Origin: Methanolinea sp. UBA277
GTDB lineage: Archaea; Halobacteriota; Methanomicrobia; Methanomicrobiales; Methanospirillaceae
Assembly (NCBI GenBank): GCA_002499905.1
Contig: DANP01000026.1
Location: 38,027 to 60,303 of the forward strand
Length of the DNA: 22,277 nt
Direction of reading: 5' to 3'
This document shows, in pieces, positions 1-6,716 of this stretch. The notes below the pieces were generated by a model that saw only the letters and a list, made by a program, of their open reading frames with translations, was not told the DNA's origin and ran no database searches. Numbering within the stretch: position 1 is the stretch's first letter; every line of letters begins with the position of its first letter. The translations under genes and the position numbers were made by a program.

Positions 1-329
1 AGCCGGAGGTAATCGTAGATCTCGGTGACGGTCCCTACCGTGCTCCGTGGGTTCTTGCTCGTGCTCTTCTGCTCGATGGAGATGGCCGGAGAAAGCCCCT
101 CGATGGCATCGACGTCGGGCTTGCTCATCAGCCCGAGGAACTGGCGGGCATAGGCCGAGAGGGACTCGACGTAGCGGCGCTGCCCCTCGGCGTAGATGGT
201 GTCGAATGCCAGGGTGGACTTGCCTGACCCCGAGAGCCCGGTGATCACGATGAACTTGTCCCTGGGGAGTTCGACAGTGATATTCTTGAGGTTATGCTGC
301 CGTGCTCCCCTGATGACGATCTTCTTCAT
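1..329 (-). CDS. uvrA: UvrA, excinuclease ABC subunit A, N-terminal part (runs off the window)
   Basis: DNA damage recognition ATPase of nucleotide excision repair; UvrA dimers load UvrB on damaged DNA in the cytoplasm. Only the first 109 codons are present, the rest lying beyond base 1. The translation opens MKKIVIRGARQHNLKNI, typical of UvrA. The first Walker A motif GLSGSGKST is at residues 31-39, followed by the characteristic stretch TLAFDTIYAEGQRRYVESLS, then SAYARQFLG and the KPDVDAIEGLSPAISIEQK segment. The start is the ATG whose complement is 327-329; upstream lies only a weak purine stretch, and an A/T-rich TCTTTATGC is near 362-370 as a possible TATA box. UvrABC in methanogens is generally regarded as acquired from bacteria. 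Identification is very secure despite the truncation. Confidence 0.97.
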   Translation of the reverse strand, partial: MKKIVIRGARQHNLKNITVELPRDKFIVITGLSGSGKSTLAFDTIYAEGQRRYVESLSAYARQFLGLMSKPDVDAIEGLSPAISIEQKSTSKNPRSTVGTVTEIYDYLR

Positions 330-444
330 CTTTCTGCGGGATCACGTTTCCTCTGGAAGCATAAAGAGATCAGTATCAGGGTAGATCACCCGGGTGCCCA
401 TGATGGCTGTTTTGGGGATGGGTCATACATCACAATATGAGATC

Positions 445-463
445 CATCCGGCTGAACCGGATG
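445..463. terminator. Perfect 7-bp hairpin between uvrA and a lipoprotein gene
   Basis: The arms catccgg (445-451) and ccggatg (457-463) pair perfectly around the loop ctgaa; a third copy of the arm, ccggatg, follows at 464-470. It lies just downstream of the minus-strand lipoprotein gene and upstream of uvrA. It could be a transcript-end structure for the lipoprotein gene, but no T-run follows on that strand, so the terminator call is tentative. The rest of 330-497 shows nothing else recognisable. Confidence 0.3.
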
Positions 464-497
464 CCGGATGCTCTTTTCGTGACTACACTTAGCGAAA

Positions 498-1220
498 TTA
501 TCCATCCTCCTCACCGCTTAGATTGAACTCAGTCGACACTCCCGTCCAGTATGGGGGATCGGACCAGACCCATATTTCATATCGATTCGGGAGGAGCACT
601 GTGGTGTTAACGGCGTAATACCAGTGGGATACGCCATTATGATACTCTACCGTCTGTATCCTGTCACTAATCGTGGTCTTCGGCCCGGGGTGGTCTTGCC
701 ATGGGGGTGGTTTGAAGTCTGCCGGAATGATTTCAATAAAAAGAAGGTTGCCGGCGGGAAGAGGGGAAGTTCCGTTGACCGTAAACACCTCCCCTACCAG
801 ATGGTTACCAACAGGGTTGATGATTGTGGCATTTGGAATCGGTTCGAGAGGAATTCGTTTCGGCTGGGGCCAGAGGGATATCACAGTGCAGTTCGGGATA
901 TCAACATAAACATGGACAAGATTGCCCGGGGTATCAATCATCACGTCAACAGTATCAATCGTTGAATACGTTTCATCCAGGGGCACTGTTGTTGTTGCGT
1001 TCGGATTCACTCCTGCGATGGAATACGGATCTGCCAGGTATGTCCTGACCTCTGAATCATTCAGGGCGATACCGATGGCGATGGCAACATCGTCACAGCA
1101 GTCCGGACAGGAAACCCCGGAAGCCAGACCGGAAACCCCGGAATCCTCTATGCATCCGGGCGTCATGACACCGATCACGAGCAATAAACAGAGGATTGGT
1201 CCTGGTTTCATGTCGTTCAT
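498..1220 (-). CDS. Putative surface lipoprotein with a Methanomicrobiales-type beta domain
   Basis: Exported protein of 240 residues, probably held in the membrane by lipid. A hydrophobic N-terminal segment (about residues 8-20) ends in TPGC with Cys23, an imperfect lipobox. Four more cysteines follow closely in SCPDCCDD and PNC. The C-terminal third (VFTVNGTSPLPAGNLLFIEI, then a Trp-rich stretch and EFNLSG) resembles beta-rich domains repeated in Methanomicrobiales S-layer and surface proteins, where the pattern is 'F-x-G-T-T-N-L-x-x-G-[D/N]-x-L-x-V-E-I'. There are several N-x-T/S sites. Two starts are possible, the ATG at 1220 or the ATG at 1211 (fourth residue); neither has a strong Shine-Dalgarno motif. 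Directly upstream is a decayed membrane-anchor fragment. No specific function can be given. Confidence 0.75.
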   Translation of the reverse strand: MNDMKPGPILCLLLVIGVMTPGCIEDSGVSGLASGVSCPDCCDDVAIAIGIALNDSEVRTYLADPYSIAGVNPNATTTVPLDETYSTIDTVDVMIDTPGNLVHVYVDIPNCTVISLWPQPKRIPLEPIPNATIINPVGNHLVGEVFTVNGTSPLPAGNLLFIEIIPADFKPPPWQDHPGPKTTISDRIQTVEYHNGVSHWYYAVNTTVLLPNRYEIWVWSDPPYWTGVSTEFNLSGEEDG

Positions 1221-1223
1221 GGA

Positions 1224-1330
1224 TGTGTTTTCTCAACCAGAATAAAACTGCCCATGCCAGATACAGGCCGATGACCGGTATCCAGAAGAGCCGGTAGAGA
1301 TGCGGCAGCTGCCGGTCACCCCTGGAAGGT
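1224..1330 (-). pseudogene. Decayed C-terminal membrane-anchor fragment, copy A
   Basis: On the minus strand this region reads PVIGLYLAWAVLFWLRKH, a hydrophobic segment followed by basic residues, as at the C-terminus of an anchored surface protein. The frame runs through the start of the downstream lipoprotein gene without its own sensible stop. Upstream, in the neighbouring frame (about 1320-1385), is the Pro-rich stretch NPPPPPPPPAAPETFQG ending in a stop, so a Pro-rich linker and an anchor may have been joined before a frameshift. A related copy lies at 3162-3266: shared blocks are tgtgttttctca (1224-1235 / 3162-3173) and ccgatgaccggtat (1268-1281 / 3208-3221), with the ggaagg block also matching. 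Pseudogene status is inference. Confidence 0.45.
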
Positions 1331-1468
1331 CTCAGGTGCTGCAGGGGGCGGCGGTGGGGGAGGGGGATTCCGCACCACAGAACCGTAAGATATTTCCTTT
1401 CATAGCCGCCCCCCCCATCCCAATCATCACCGGTATCTATATCGGAGCCGGACCGGGAATATCCCTTC

Positions 1469-2449
1469 ATGCGATGGATGGAGGTGGTGATCGTATCCGG
1501 ATGCCTGATCGGACTTGTTCTGGCAGCAGGATGTATCTCTCCTGATGACACGACCGGTTCAGGAAACGGGACCCCGATGCCGGGGACCGTCCCGGTAACA
1601 ACCGGCGAGGCCTTGCCGCGGACACTTATCGGTGTCCCCCATCCTGGACCCGGGGAGAGGACCTCTACGTTCTCGCTCCGGCTCGAGAAGGACGTTATTG
1701 ATCCGGGTGAACCTGCAGTAGTGAATATTATCATCGATAATCTTGTCAACCGGCCCCTGACAATCCGTCCTTTTCCCCCGGGTGTCAGGGTGGTGGACAG
1801 CTGCCGTTCCGTTGTAAGAACCATCTCCTTCGGCCCGGGCGATCATGTCATCCCTCCCGGGGAGACCTTTGCCTACACACTCGAATGGGACATGACAGAT
1901 GATCAGGGGGTGCCACTGCCGCCCGGCCGGTACCGCGTCGAACTCTTCTGGGAGGAGGAACTTCCTCCATTCGACAGGACAGTGCAGCCCCCGCCACCGA
2001 TACCGACCCGGACCGGGGATATCTTTATTCCCGAATGGGACGTGGGGGCAGTCGTCATACGCTATCCCGAAGGAATGTTAGACCGTGTCATCGATGTCAA
2101 CCGGACCCTGACCGTCGCCGGTCTCCCGGTGACCATGGAGAGGCTCGAATGCAGTGAGGAAAATGTCCTGGCATTCTTTCTCTACCCGATTCCGTCAGGA
2201 ACGCTCCCGCCCGGCATAACATCGGCGGCCATTACGCCGCCGCCTCCCGATACCGGTCCGGGGCTATTCAGCATCGATGGGGAAGTGGAGTGCCCCTTCT
2301 CGACCATGCCGGTCACACCGGTAAGGGGCCTCTGGCGGGTGAAAGGAGATCTCCCGCCGGTATCGCAGAACGCCCGGAACCTGACGCTCACCATCCCCGA
2401 ACTCGCCGGCCAGAGGGGGCCGTGGGTCTTTAAGGTCCCGCTGGATTGA
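1469..2449 (+). CDS. Lipoprotein with a BsuPI-like domain
   Basis: Exported protein of 326 residues. Residues 5-20 are hydrophobic and end in the lipobox LAAGC (Cys22); a Thr/Pro/Gly-rich linker follows. Residues about 70-155 resemble the intracellular proteinase inhibitor BsuPI family: a strand such as VIDPGEPAVVNIIIDN, the phrase VIPPGETFAYTLEWD, and the typical GVPLPPGRYRVELFW. This fold is immunoglobulin-like; in archaeal lipoproteins it probably serves as a surface or binding module rather than a proven protease inhibitor. The second half has no family I recognise. ATG at 1469 and ATG at 1478 are both possible starts. Upstream (1300-1468) is non-coding and holds the decayed copy A fragment on the other strand. 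Confidence 0.8.
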   Translation: MRWMEVVIVSGCLIGLVLAAGCISPDDTTGSGNGTPMPGTVPVTTGEALPRTLIGVPHPGPGERTSTFSLRLEKDVIDPGEPAVVNIIIDNLVNRPLTIRPFPPGVRVVDSCRSVVRTISFGPGDHVIPPGETFAYTLEWDMTDDQGVPLPPGRYRVELFWEEELPPFDRTVQPPPPIPTRTGDIFIPEWDVGAVVIRYPEGMLDRVIDVNRTLTVAGLPVTMERLECSEENVLAFFLYPIPSGTLPPGITSAAITPPPPDTGPGLFSIDGEVECPFSTMPVTPVRGLWRVKGDLPPVSQNARNLTLTIPELAGQRGPWVFKVPLD

Positions 2450-2675
2450 GGTTACTTCAAAAAAACCCGCATTTTCGGAGATATTAAAATGCGAATGAAC
2501 GAAAAGACTGCCAGGACTCGTGTTCAACCGTTTGACAATCGCGGTATCGGAAAATCTCTCATTGTTCCTGGTCGATGAGACCCGGTGGATTGGGTCCAAA
2601 GTCTATTTTAAAAGATATTACAGGGAATTCTGCCTCAAAAGTATAAAAAGGCTCAATTCCTCAATGTTTTTACCT

Positions 2676-3092
2676 TTAACATGTGGTCGCATGGAATTTA
2701 ATATACGTACCCTTATACTCCCATATAGTATTCTGACGGATAGTGATAGTATTCACAAAATACTCTCTTTCCCATAACGGCATTCGATTTGTGGCATACC
2801 TCGGACCAAAAAAATTTCCCGGGATAAAATCTGTTAACGCGCCAATTGGAAGCATTATCCACTTTTCATCATCGAAAGCCTCTTTTAAATATTGACGTGA
2901 AACTAGTTCCTGATCTGTGACATGTACACCTGCTACCGGAACGGGCCCGGATGTGTCTGGAGTGAATATCTTTTCCACAGCGTATGCTGGGGGGCAACCA
3001 CCGAAAAAACCCGCGAGTAATATGATGATGATATTCCATAGAAGAAAAACTACTAAGAGCAATATTCCAATAACTTTCAATTTTTTATTCAT
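2676..3092 (-). CDS. Small AT-rich single-span membrane protein, unknown function
   Basis: From the ATG at 3092 the product is 138 residues: MNKKLKVIG, one long hydrophobic segment (about residues 6-30, ending AGFFGG), then an extracellular-type domain containing the words CPPAYAVEKIF and GPRYATNRMPLWEREYFVNT. A longer frame begins with GTG at 3155, but a strong TATA box (3142-3152) would lie inside that extension, and the basic MNKKLK start suits a membrane segment, so 3092 is preferred. There is no Shine-Dalgarno motif. The gene is AT-rich compared with its neighbours, which may mean transfer or rapid change. I recognise no family. Confidence 0.65.
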   Translation of the reverse strand: MNKKLKVIGILLLVVFLLWNIIIILLAGFFGGCPPAYAVEKIFTPDTSGPVPVAGVHVTDQELVSRQYLKEAFDDEKWIMLPIGALTDFIPGNFFGPRYATNRMPLWEREYFVNTITIRQNTIWEYKGTYIKFHATTC

Positions 3093-3141
3093 AGAATCAA
3101 TCGAGTTTTTACTTCTTTTTTTTGAAGTATTATTCCCAATT

Positions 3142-3152
3142 AATTTATATAA
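3142..3152 (-). promoter_or_regulatory. TATA box of the 138-residue membrane protein gene
   Basis: On the minus strand the sequence reads TTATATAAATT, a near-ideal archaeal TATA box. A transcription start about 25 bases downstream (near 3120) would give a leader of about 28 bases before the ATG at 3092. It supports that start over the upstream GTG. Confidence 0.55.
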
Positions 3153-3161
3153 CACCAGGGT

Positions 3162-3266
3162 TGTGTTTTCTCAGCCTCATTAAAAAACCAGCACAGCAAG
3201 ATGCAGACCGATGACCGGTATCGCAGGAAGGCAGGTAAAATAATTCACCAGGTTCTCCCGGAAGGT
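3162..3266 (-). pseudogene. Decayed C-terminal membrane-anchor fragment, copy B
   Basis: Counterpart of the fragment at 1224-1330. On the minus strand it reads LPAIPVIGLHLAVLVF and then a stop; in the neighbouring frame the basic tail FLMRLRKHN appears, matching FWLRKH of copy A, so a frameshift has separated the hydrophobic segment from its basic tail. It again sits directly upstream of a minus-strand exported-protein gene. It is too short and broken to be a working gene; the paralogy is visible in the shared bases. Confidence 0.45.
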
Positions 3267-3322
3267 GAACATTAAACCCTTGTACTCCCCACACTTGTGA
3301 GACTATGACGGGGGGGAACCAT

Positions 3323-4939
3323 ATGCACCAGGTATACGTGATAGGGCACCGCCAGCCGGATACCGACAGCATCGGCAGCGTGATAGGATATGCCGCACTC
3401 CTCAACCGCCGTGAGCCCGGGAAGTACCTTCCGGCCTCCACCGGCGACCTGAACGCGGAGACCCGGTATGCTCTCTCTTTCTTTGACCTCGAAGCACCGC
3501 AGCCGGTCACCAGCGTCGAGCCGTGCGTCAGCGATATCCCCTTCTTCTATACCCAGCGGGCTCCCGATACCATGCCGACCATCGATGTTGCGGCCATGAT
3601 GGACGAGTACGAGGTCCGGAACATCCCCATCATCGATGCAGAGGGCCGGTTCATGGGGATTGTCAGCGAATACGGCCTTGCCAAGGCCTACGTCACGCCC
3701 CGCAGGGAGGCGCAGCTTTCCATCGGCCCGATCCCGCTTGCCACCCTTGCCAGGATCCTCGATGCCGAGGTCTGCAACCGCGGAGAGGATGAGCTCTGCG
3801 GCAAGGTGGCCATCGTGATCGACGCCCTCCACGTGGCTCTCTCCCGGCTCACCCGGGATGATATCGCCGTGGTGGGGGACAACGAGCCGGTCCAGCTGGC
3901 CCTGATCTCCTCCGGGATCGCCGCGCTGGTAATCGCCGAGGGTGCCCCGGTCGGGACCCGGACGCTGGAGGCCGCCTTCGAGAAGGGAGTCTCCATCCTG
4001 GCAAGCCCGCTCGATGCCTTCTCTGTCGGCCGGATGATGCACCTCTCGCTCCCCGCCGGGCAGGTGCTGGCAACCGATGTCCCGGTGCTCAGGCCGGAGG
4101 ACCCGCTCTCCTATGCCAAGAAGCTGGTGACCGATTCGAAGTACCGCACCGGGTGCGTGGTGGACAGGGAGGGAAACCTCCTCGGCATGATATCACGGAA
4201 CACCTTCCTTGAGGAGATCCAGAAACAGGTGATCCTCCTTGACCACAACGAATATGTCCAGGCCGTGGACGGGATTGAGTCTGCGGAGATCCTGGAGGTT
4301 ATCGACCACCACCGCCTGGGAGCGATCTCCACCCTCAAGCCGGTACGGTTCCAGAACGAGCCGGTGGGGTCCACCTCAACCATCATCGCCCGGAAGTGGA
4401 AGGAGGCCGGGATTGAACCCGACCGTCCGGTTGCGGGCATCCTGCTGGCCGGCATCCTCTCCGATACCCTGGTCCTGAAGATGTCAACCACTACCCCGGT
4501 CGATGAGGAAGCGGTCACATTCCTGGCAGCGATAACCGGTCTCGACCCGATCGCATTCGGGACAGAATTGATCCAGAAGGGGATGGACTTCGAGCATACC
4601 CCGCTCCCGGTCATCCTCTCCCGCGACACCAAGGACTACTCCCTCTTCGGGACCGAGGTGACCATCTCGCAGGTGATGATGGCCTCTGACGAGTATCTGA
4701 AGGGAAGAACCGGGAAGATCATTGCCGGACTCGAACGGCTCCGGAAAGAGGGCGGAGTGCACCTGTTCCTGGCCCTCTTCACCGATGTGATCGGGAACCG
4801 GAGCCACCTGTTTGCCGCCGGTGACGCGGCGGTGCTCTCTGCTCTCGGATACGCAGACCAGCCGGTCGTGCTCGAAGGGGTCATGTCCCGGAAGAAGGAC
4901 TTCCTGCCAGTCTTCGGTCAGAAGCTCCGGAACCTGTGA
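3323..4939 (+). CDS. Family II (Mn-dependent) inorganic pyrophosphatase with CBS and DRTGG domains
   Basis: Cytoplasmic DHH-superfamily enzyme that hydrolyses pyrophosphate to phosphate and pulls biosynthetic reactions forward. Metal-binding motifs: GHRQPDTDS at residues 8-16 (His9, Asp13, Asp15), DHN at 307-309 and DHH at 328-330. The phrase AGILLAGILSDTLVLKMST around residue 380 and the C-terminal DHHA2 domain (SRDTKDYSLFG to the LFTDV region) complete the core. Between the two halves of the DHH domain lie a CBS motif (about 85-125), a DRTGG-like domain (about 145-235) and a second CBS motif (about 240-300), the layout of nucleotide-regulated CBS-pyrophosphatases, where AMP/ADP typically inhibit and ATP or diadenosine polyphosphates activate. 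ATG 3323 is preferred to ATG 3305 because a G-rich stretch precedes it and homologues begin just before the GH motif. Length fits the family. Confidence 0.93.
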   Translation: MHQVYVIGHRQPDTDSIGSVIGYAALLNRREPGKYLPASTGDLNAETRYALSFFDLEAPQPVTSVEPCVSDIPFFYTQRAPDTMPTIDVAAMMDEYEVRNIPIIDAEGRFMGIVSEYGLAKAYVTPRREAQLSIGPIPLATLARILDAEVCNRGEDELCGKVAIVIDALHVALSRLTRDDIAVVGDNEPVQLALISSGIAALVIAEGAPVGTRTLEAAFEKGVSILASPLDAFSVGRMMHLSLPAGQVLATDVPVLRPEDPLSYAKKLVTDSKYRTGCVVDREGNLLGMISRNTFLEEIQKQVILLDHNEYVQAVDGIESAEILEVIDHHRLGAISTLKPVRFQNEPVGSTSTIIARKWKEAGIEPDRPVAGILLAGILSDTLVLKMSTTTPVDEEAVTFLAAITGLDPIAFGTELIQKGMDFEHTPLPVILSRDTKDYSLFGTEVTISQVMMASDEYLKGRTGKIIAGLERLRKEGGVHLFLALFTDVIGNRSHLFAAGDAAVLSALGYADQPVVLEGVMSRKKDFLPVFGQKLRNL

Positions 4940-4974
4940 GCTGGTGTTACGGGCGGAGCGCCGGAAGTAAAAAT

Positions 4975-5256
4975 CTATGCCTCCATCCCGGCATCCTCAT
5001 CAGCAACGATCCGGATCTCCCAGTCCTCGTCCTCAAATGCGATCATTCCTGCTCCGTCGCAGACCGGGCACTCGACATATTCCGGCACATTCCTGCAGGC
5101 GTCATGCTGCCGGTCCTCGTCTTCGCCGACCTGCTCTTCTGTCGGGATGTGGAAGTACCGCTTGGTCTCCGGTGAAGAGAGGGACTGGCAGATCTGGTAC
5201 TGCTCGTTCTGAATCAGGCCGGTCCCCTTACACCGGCGGCATCGGAGGATGATCAT
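4975..5256 (-). CDS. Small protein with two CxxCxGxG motifs (DnaJ-type zinc module)
   Basis: A 93-residue acidic protein. CRRCKGTG near the N-terminus and CPVCDGAG at about residues 63-70 match the CxxCxGxG repeats that bind zinc in the DnaJ cysteine-rich region; two such motifs can make one zinc site. The stretch between them is charged and rich in Gln, Asp and Glu, with no J domain, so it is not a DnaJ. It is convergent with the pyrophosphatase gene (35 bases apart) and divergent from mscL. AAATTTATCATTC on its strand near 5284-5296 is a plausible TATA box 30-40 bases before the ATG. Function unknown; a zinc-dependent chaperone-like or RNA/protein-binding role is only a guess. Confidence 0.75.
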   Translation of the reverse strand: MIILRCRRCKGTGLIQNEQYQICQSLSSPETKRYFHIPTEEQVGEDEDRQHDACRNVPEYVECPVCDGAGMIAFEDEDWEIRIVADEDAGMEA

Positions 5257-5353
5257 GGTTGCTGTGGTACTTCTGTACGCAGGCGAATGATAAATTTCCC
5301 GATATGTTCCGCAGGGAACCGGGGGTTACTCTCCGGGTGAACGGGCCCATCTG

Positions 5354-5365
5354 TTTTATATATTT
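5354..5365 (+). promoter_or_regulatory. TATA box of mscL
   Basis: TTTTATATATTT lies 42-53 bases before the mscL ATG. A start of transcription about 25 bases downstream (near 5385) would leave a leader of about 20 bases that contains the strong ribosome binding site. Confidence 0.6.
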
Positions 5366-5406
5366 CTTTCTGCTATTCCCTACGCGTAGAAGTTGAGGTG
5401 AACAGA

Positions 5407-5712
5407 ATGAGTCTGATTTCGGAATTTAAGGAGTTCCTCTATGAGTACAAGGTTATCGGCCTGGCCATAGCCTTCATCATCGGTGTCGCTGCCACCCAGC
5501 TGATCCAGTCGTTCGTCAATAACATCCTGATGCCGGTCATCACCTTCTTCATTCCCGGGGGCGACTGGCAGAATGCCCAGCTGATCCTCGGGCCGATCGT
5601 CATCACCTGGGGCAAGTTCCTCGCCGACCTTATCTACTTCATCATCGTCGCCTTCGTGGTGTTCATCGTCGCAAAGAAAGTGCTGAAGGAAGATAAAGTG
5701 GCAAAGAAATAA
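5407..5712 (+). CDS. mscL: Large-conductance mechanosensitive channel MscL
   Basis: Membrane channel that opens under high tension to release solutes on osmotic downshock. The 101-residue product has the MscL layout: short amphipathic N-terminus SEFKEFLYEY, first membrane helix (VIGLAIAFIIGVAATQLIQS, the pore-lining helix), the NNILMPVITFF segment, a short extracellular loop with GGDWQNAQL, second membrane helix (FLADLIYFIIVAFVVFIVA) and a basic C-terminus. The start is ATG 5407: GAGGTG at 5395-5400 sits six bases before it, whereas the in-frame GTG at 5398 falls inside that Shine-Dalgarno motif. A T-run directly after the stop looks like a terminator, so the gene is probably a single transcription unit. 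Confidence 0.93.
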   Translation: MSLISEFKEFLYEYKVIGLAIAFIIGVAATQLIQSFVNNILMPVITFFIPGGDWQNAQLILGPIVITWGKFLADLIYFIIVAFVVFIVAKKVLKEDKVAKK

Positions 5713-5716
5713 TCAA

Positions 5717-5727
5717 TTTCTTTTTTT
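5717..5727 (+). terminator. T-run terminator after mscL
   Basis: tttcttttttt begins four bases after the mscL stop codon. Archaeal RNA polymerase commonly terminates at such T-runs without a hairpin. Confidence 0.55.
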
Positions 5728-5794
5728 CCACGGAAAATGCACACGTTTTTAACCGATGACATGCTACAAATATGGTCAGATCAGTGATGATCCT

Positions 5795-5866
5795 GTCCCG
5801 GTAGGGTAGTGGATATCCTAGAAGCCTGCGGAGCTTTTGACCCGGGTTCGAATCCCGGCCGGGGCG
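5795..5866 (+). tRNA. tRNA-Arg, anticodon GCG
   Basis: A complete cloverleaf can be folded by hand. The acceptor stem GTCCCGG pairs with CCGGGGC (one G-U), the discriminator base is G, and CCA is not encoded. The D arm has A14, G18-G19 and A21. The anticodon stem GAAGC/GCTTT holds the loop CTGCGGA, giving anticodon GCG (Arg, CGC/CGU codons). The variable loop has four bases, and the T arm is CCGGG-TTCGAAT-CCCGG. There is no intron. Its 3' end is partly duplicated about 750 bases downstream. Confidence 0.95.
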
Positions 5867-5875
5867 TCCTTATTT
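5854..5875 (+). repeat. Attachment-like repeat, left copy (3' end of tRNA-Arg)
   Basis: These 22 bases cover the last T-stem strand, the 3' acceptor strand and nine bases beyond the tRNA. They match 6606-6627 at 20 of 22 positions, with 14 consecutive identical bases (gggcgtccttattt, 5862-5875). tRNA 3' ends are common integration sites of archaeal and bacterial elements, so this may be attL. Confidence 0.45.
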
Positions 5876-5949
5876 CGGATTTAACGTCTTTTTCCACTCT
5901 TTCCATACCAATTCAAAATCGTCATTCAGCGTCCTTCGAAAAAATGTGA

Positions 5950-6411
5950 TCAATTTAACAGCTGGTCATCGATCTCCATGAGTTCAATGGTTAACAGTTG
6001 CATGTTCCCCTGTGACATGACCGGTCCGGCATGTCGTGCAACCGCTGCCCGATACCGTTCTGCAAGGAAGACCTTCTTCTGTTTTTCTTCATCGCTTTCT
6101 TTACTTTTCATATACCCCGTGAGTATGGCTTTCCCGCCGACTCCTGAGGTGACGCCAATCACAACGAATATCAGAGGTGATACCGGAGGATTCAGGGCGT
6201 ACACCAAAGCAGCTGCCACACCTCCGATAATCAGATCTGCCAGAAACCCAAAATTGAGCATGGTCAATTTCTCATCATTATAGACCTTGAATGGAAATGT
6301 GAGCCCCTTTTCCATTAACAAGGCAAAAATAATCCCCCCTGCCGCACCAAGAATGAGAATCCCCACAAAATCCCTGATGAAACTTCCGAAGACTGGCACG
6401 AAATCTGTCAT
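5950..6411 (-). CDS. Small membrane protein, unknown function, between tRNA-end repeats
   Basis: From the ATG at 6411 the product is 153 residues (the open frame extends to 6555, but its first 48 residues look non-coding and basic). Hydrophobic segments: about residues 14-32 (VGILILGAAGGIIFALL), 52-70 (FLADLIIGGVAAALVYAL) and 75-93 (PLIFVVIGVTSGVGGKAIL), the last two Gly-rich and closely spaced like a helical hairpin. The C-terminal 55 residues are charged and probably helical (KSKESDEEKQKKVFLAERYR). The compact layout is reminiscent of phage holin-like or DUF4257-type proteins, but I cannot assign a family. The gene and flanks are AT-richer than the surroundings, and it is the only gene between the two tRNA-Arg 3'-end repeats. 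Confidence 0.65.
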   Translation of the reverse strand: MTDFVPVFGSFIRDFVGILILGAAGGIIFALLMEKGLTFPFKVYNDEKLTMLNFGFLADLIIGGVAAALVYALNPPVSPLIFVVIGVTSGVGGKAILTGYMKSKESDEEKQKKVFLAERYRAAVARHAGPVMSQGNMQLLTIELMEIDDQLLN

Positions 6412-6605
6412 ATTTTTCACGTTCCCTGTTTTCCACATGAGAAATCCGATTCCATAATCCTTTCTACTATGTTCCGACAGGGAAGGTCGAAATTTGAAAC
6501 GTATCCTGTCGATTGAAATCAAACAGAATGCCAGCCGGTTTTCCCTGGCGCCCATGCCATTCCGGAAAAAACAAGATGGCCGGGCTCATACTCCGAAATA
6601 AGGCA

Positions 6606-6627
6606 CCCTGCCCGGGCGTCCTTATTT
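6606..6627 (+). repeat. Attachment-like repeat, right copy, inside a hairpin
   Basis: This is a near copy (20/22) of 5854-5875. The same spot carries, at 6592-6603, tccgaaataagg, a perfect 12-base inverted copy of 5868-5879. As a result aaataagg (6596-6603) can pair with ccttattt (6620-6627) in a hairpin followed by a short T-run. It could be attR of a small integrated element, or a terminator-like structure derived from tRNA-flanking sequence. The interval 6412-6685 holds no other recognisable feature. Confidence 0.45.
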
Positions 6628-6685
6628 TTGCTGTATCTCCTTTCGGTATTGGATCTCTCTCCGGAAATTATGGGTGACCGGGAGG

Positions 6686-6695
6686 TATTTTATCC
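6686..6695 (+). promoter_or_regulatory. TATA box of the 47-residue zinc-ribbon gene
   Basis: TATTTTATCC is centred about 26 bases before the ATG at 6717, so transcription probably starts at or next to the start codon (a leaderless mRNA). No Shine-Dalgarno motif is present, which agrees. Confidence 0.45.
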
Positions 6696-6716
6696 TTTTT
6701 ATGTATACATTACCGT

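Noticed and set aside
1093..1824. Long minus-strand open frame of 243 codons across two lipoprotein genes
   Set aside because: It overlaps the starts of two well-supported genes in other frames, is rich in Arg/Ser/Pro as shadows of GC-rich genes are, and only its middle part (the decayed anchor fragment) looks protein-like.
2520..2777. Plus-strand frame of 85 codons in the AT-rich block
   Set aside because: It overlaps the 3' end of the membrane protein gene on the other strand, has no ribosome binding site, and shows no domain. I considered a transposase remnant but found no DDE or HTH motif.
3272..4042. Minus-strand frame of 256 codons
   Set aside because: It is antisense to the pyrophosphatase gene; its His/Asp/Gly-rich text is the usual mirror of GC-rich coding sequence.
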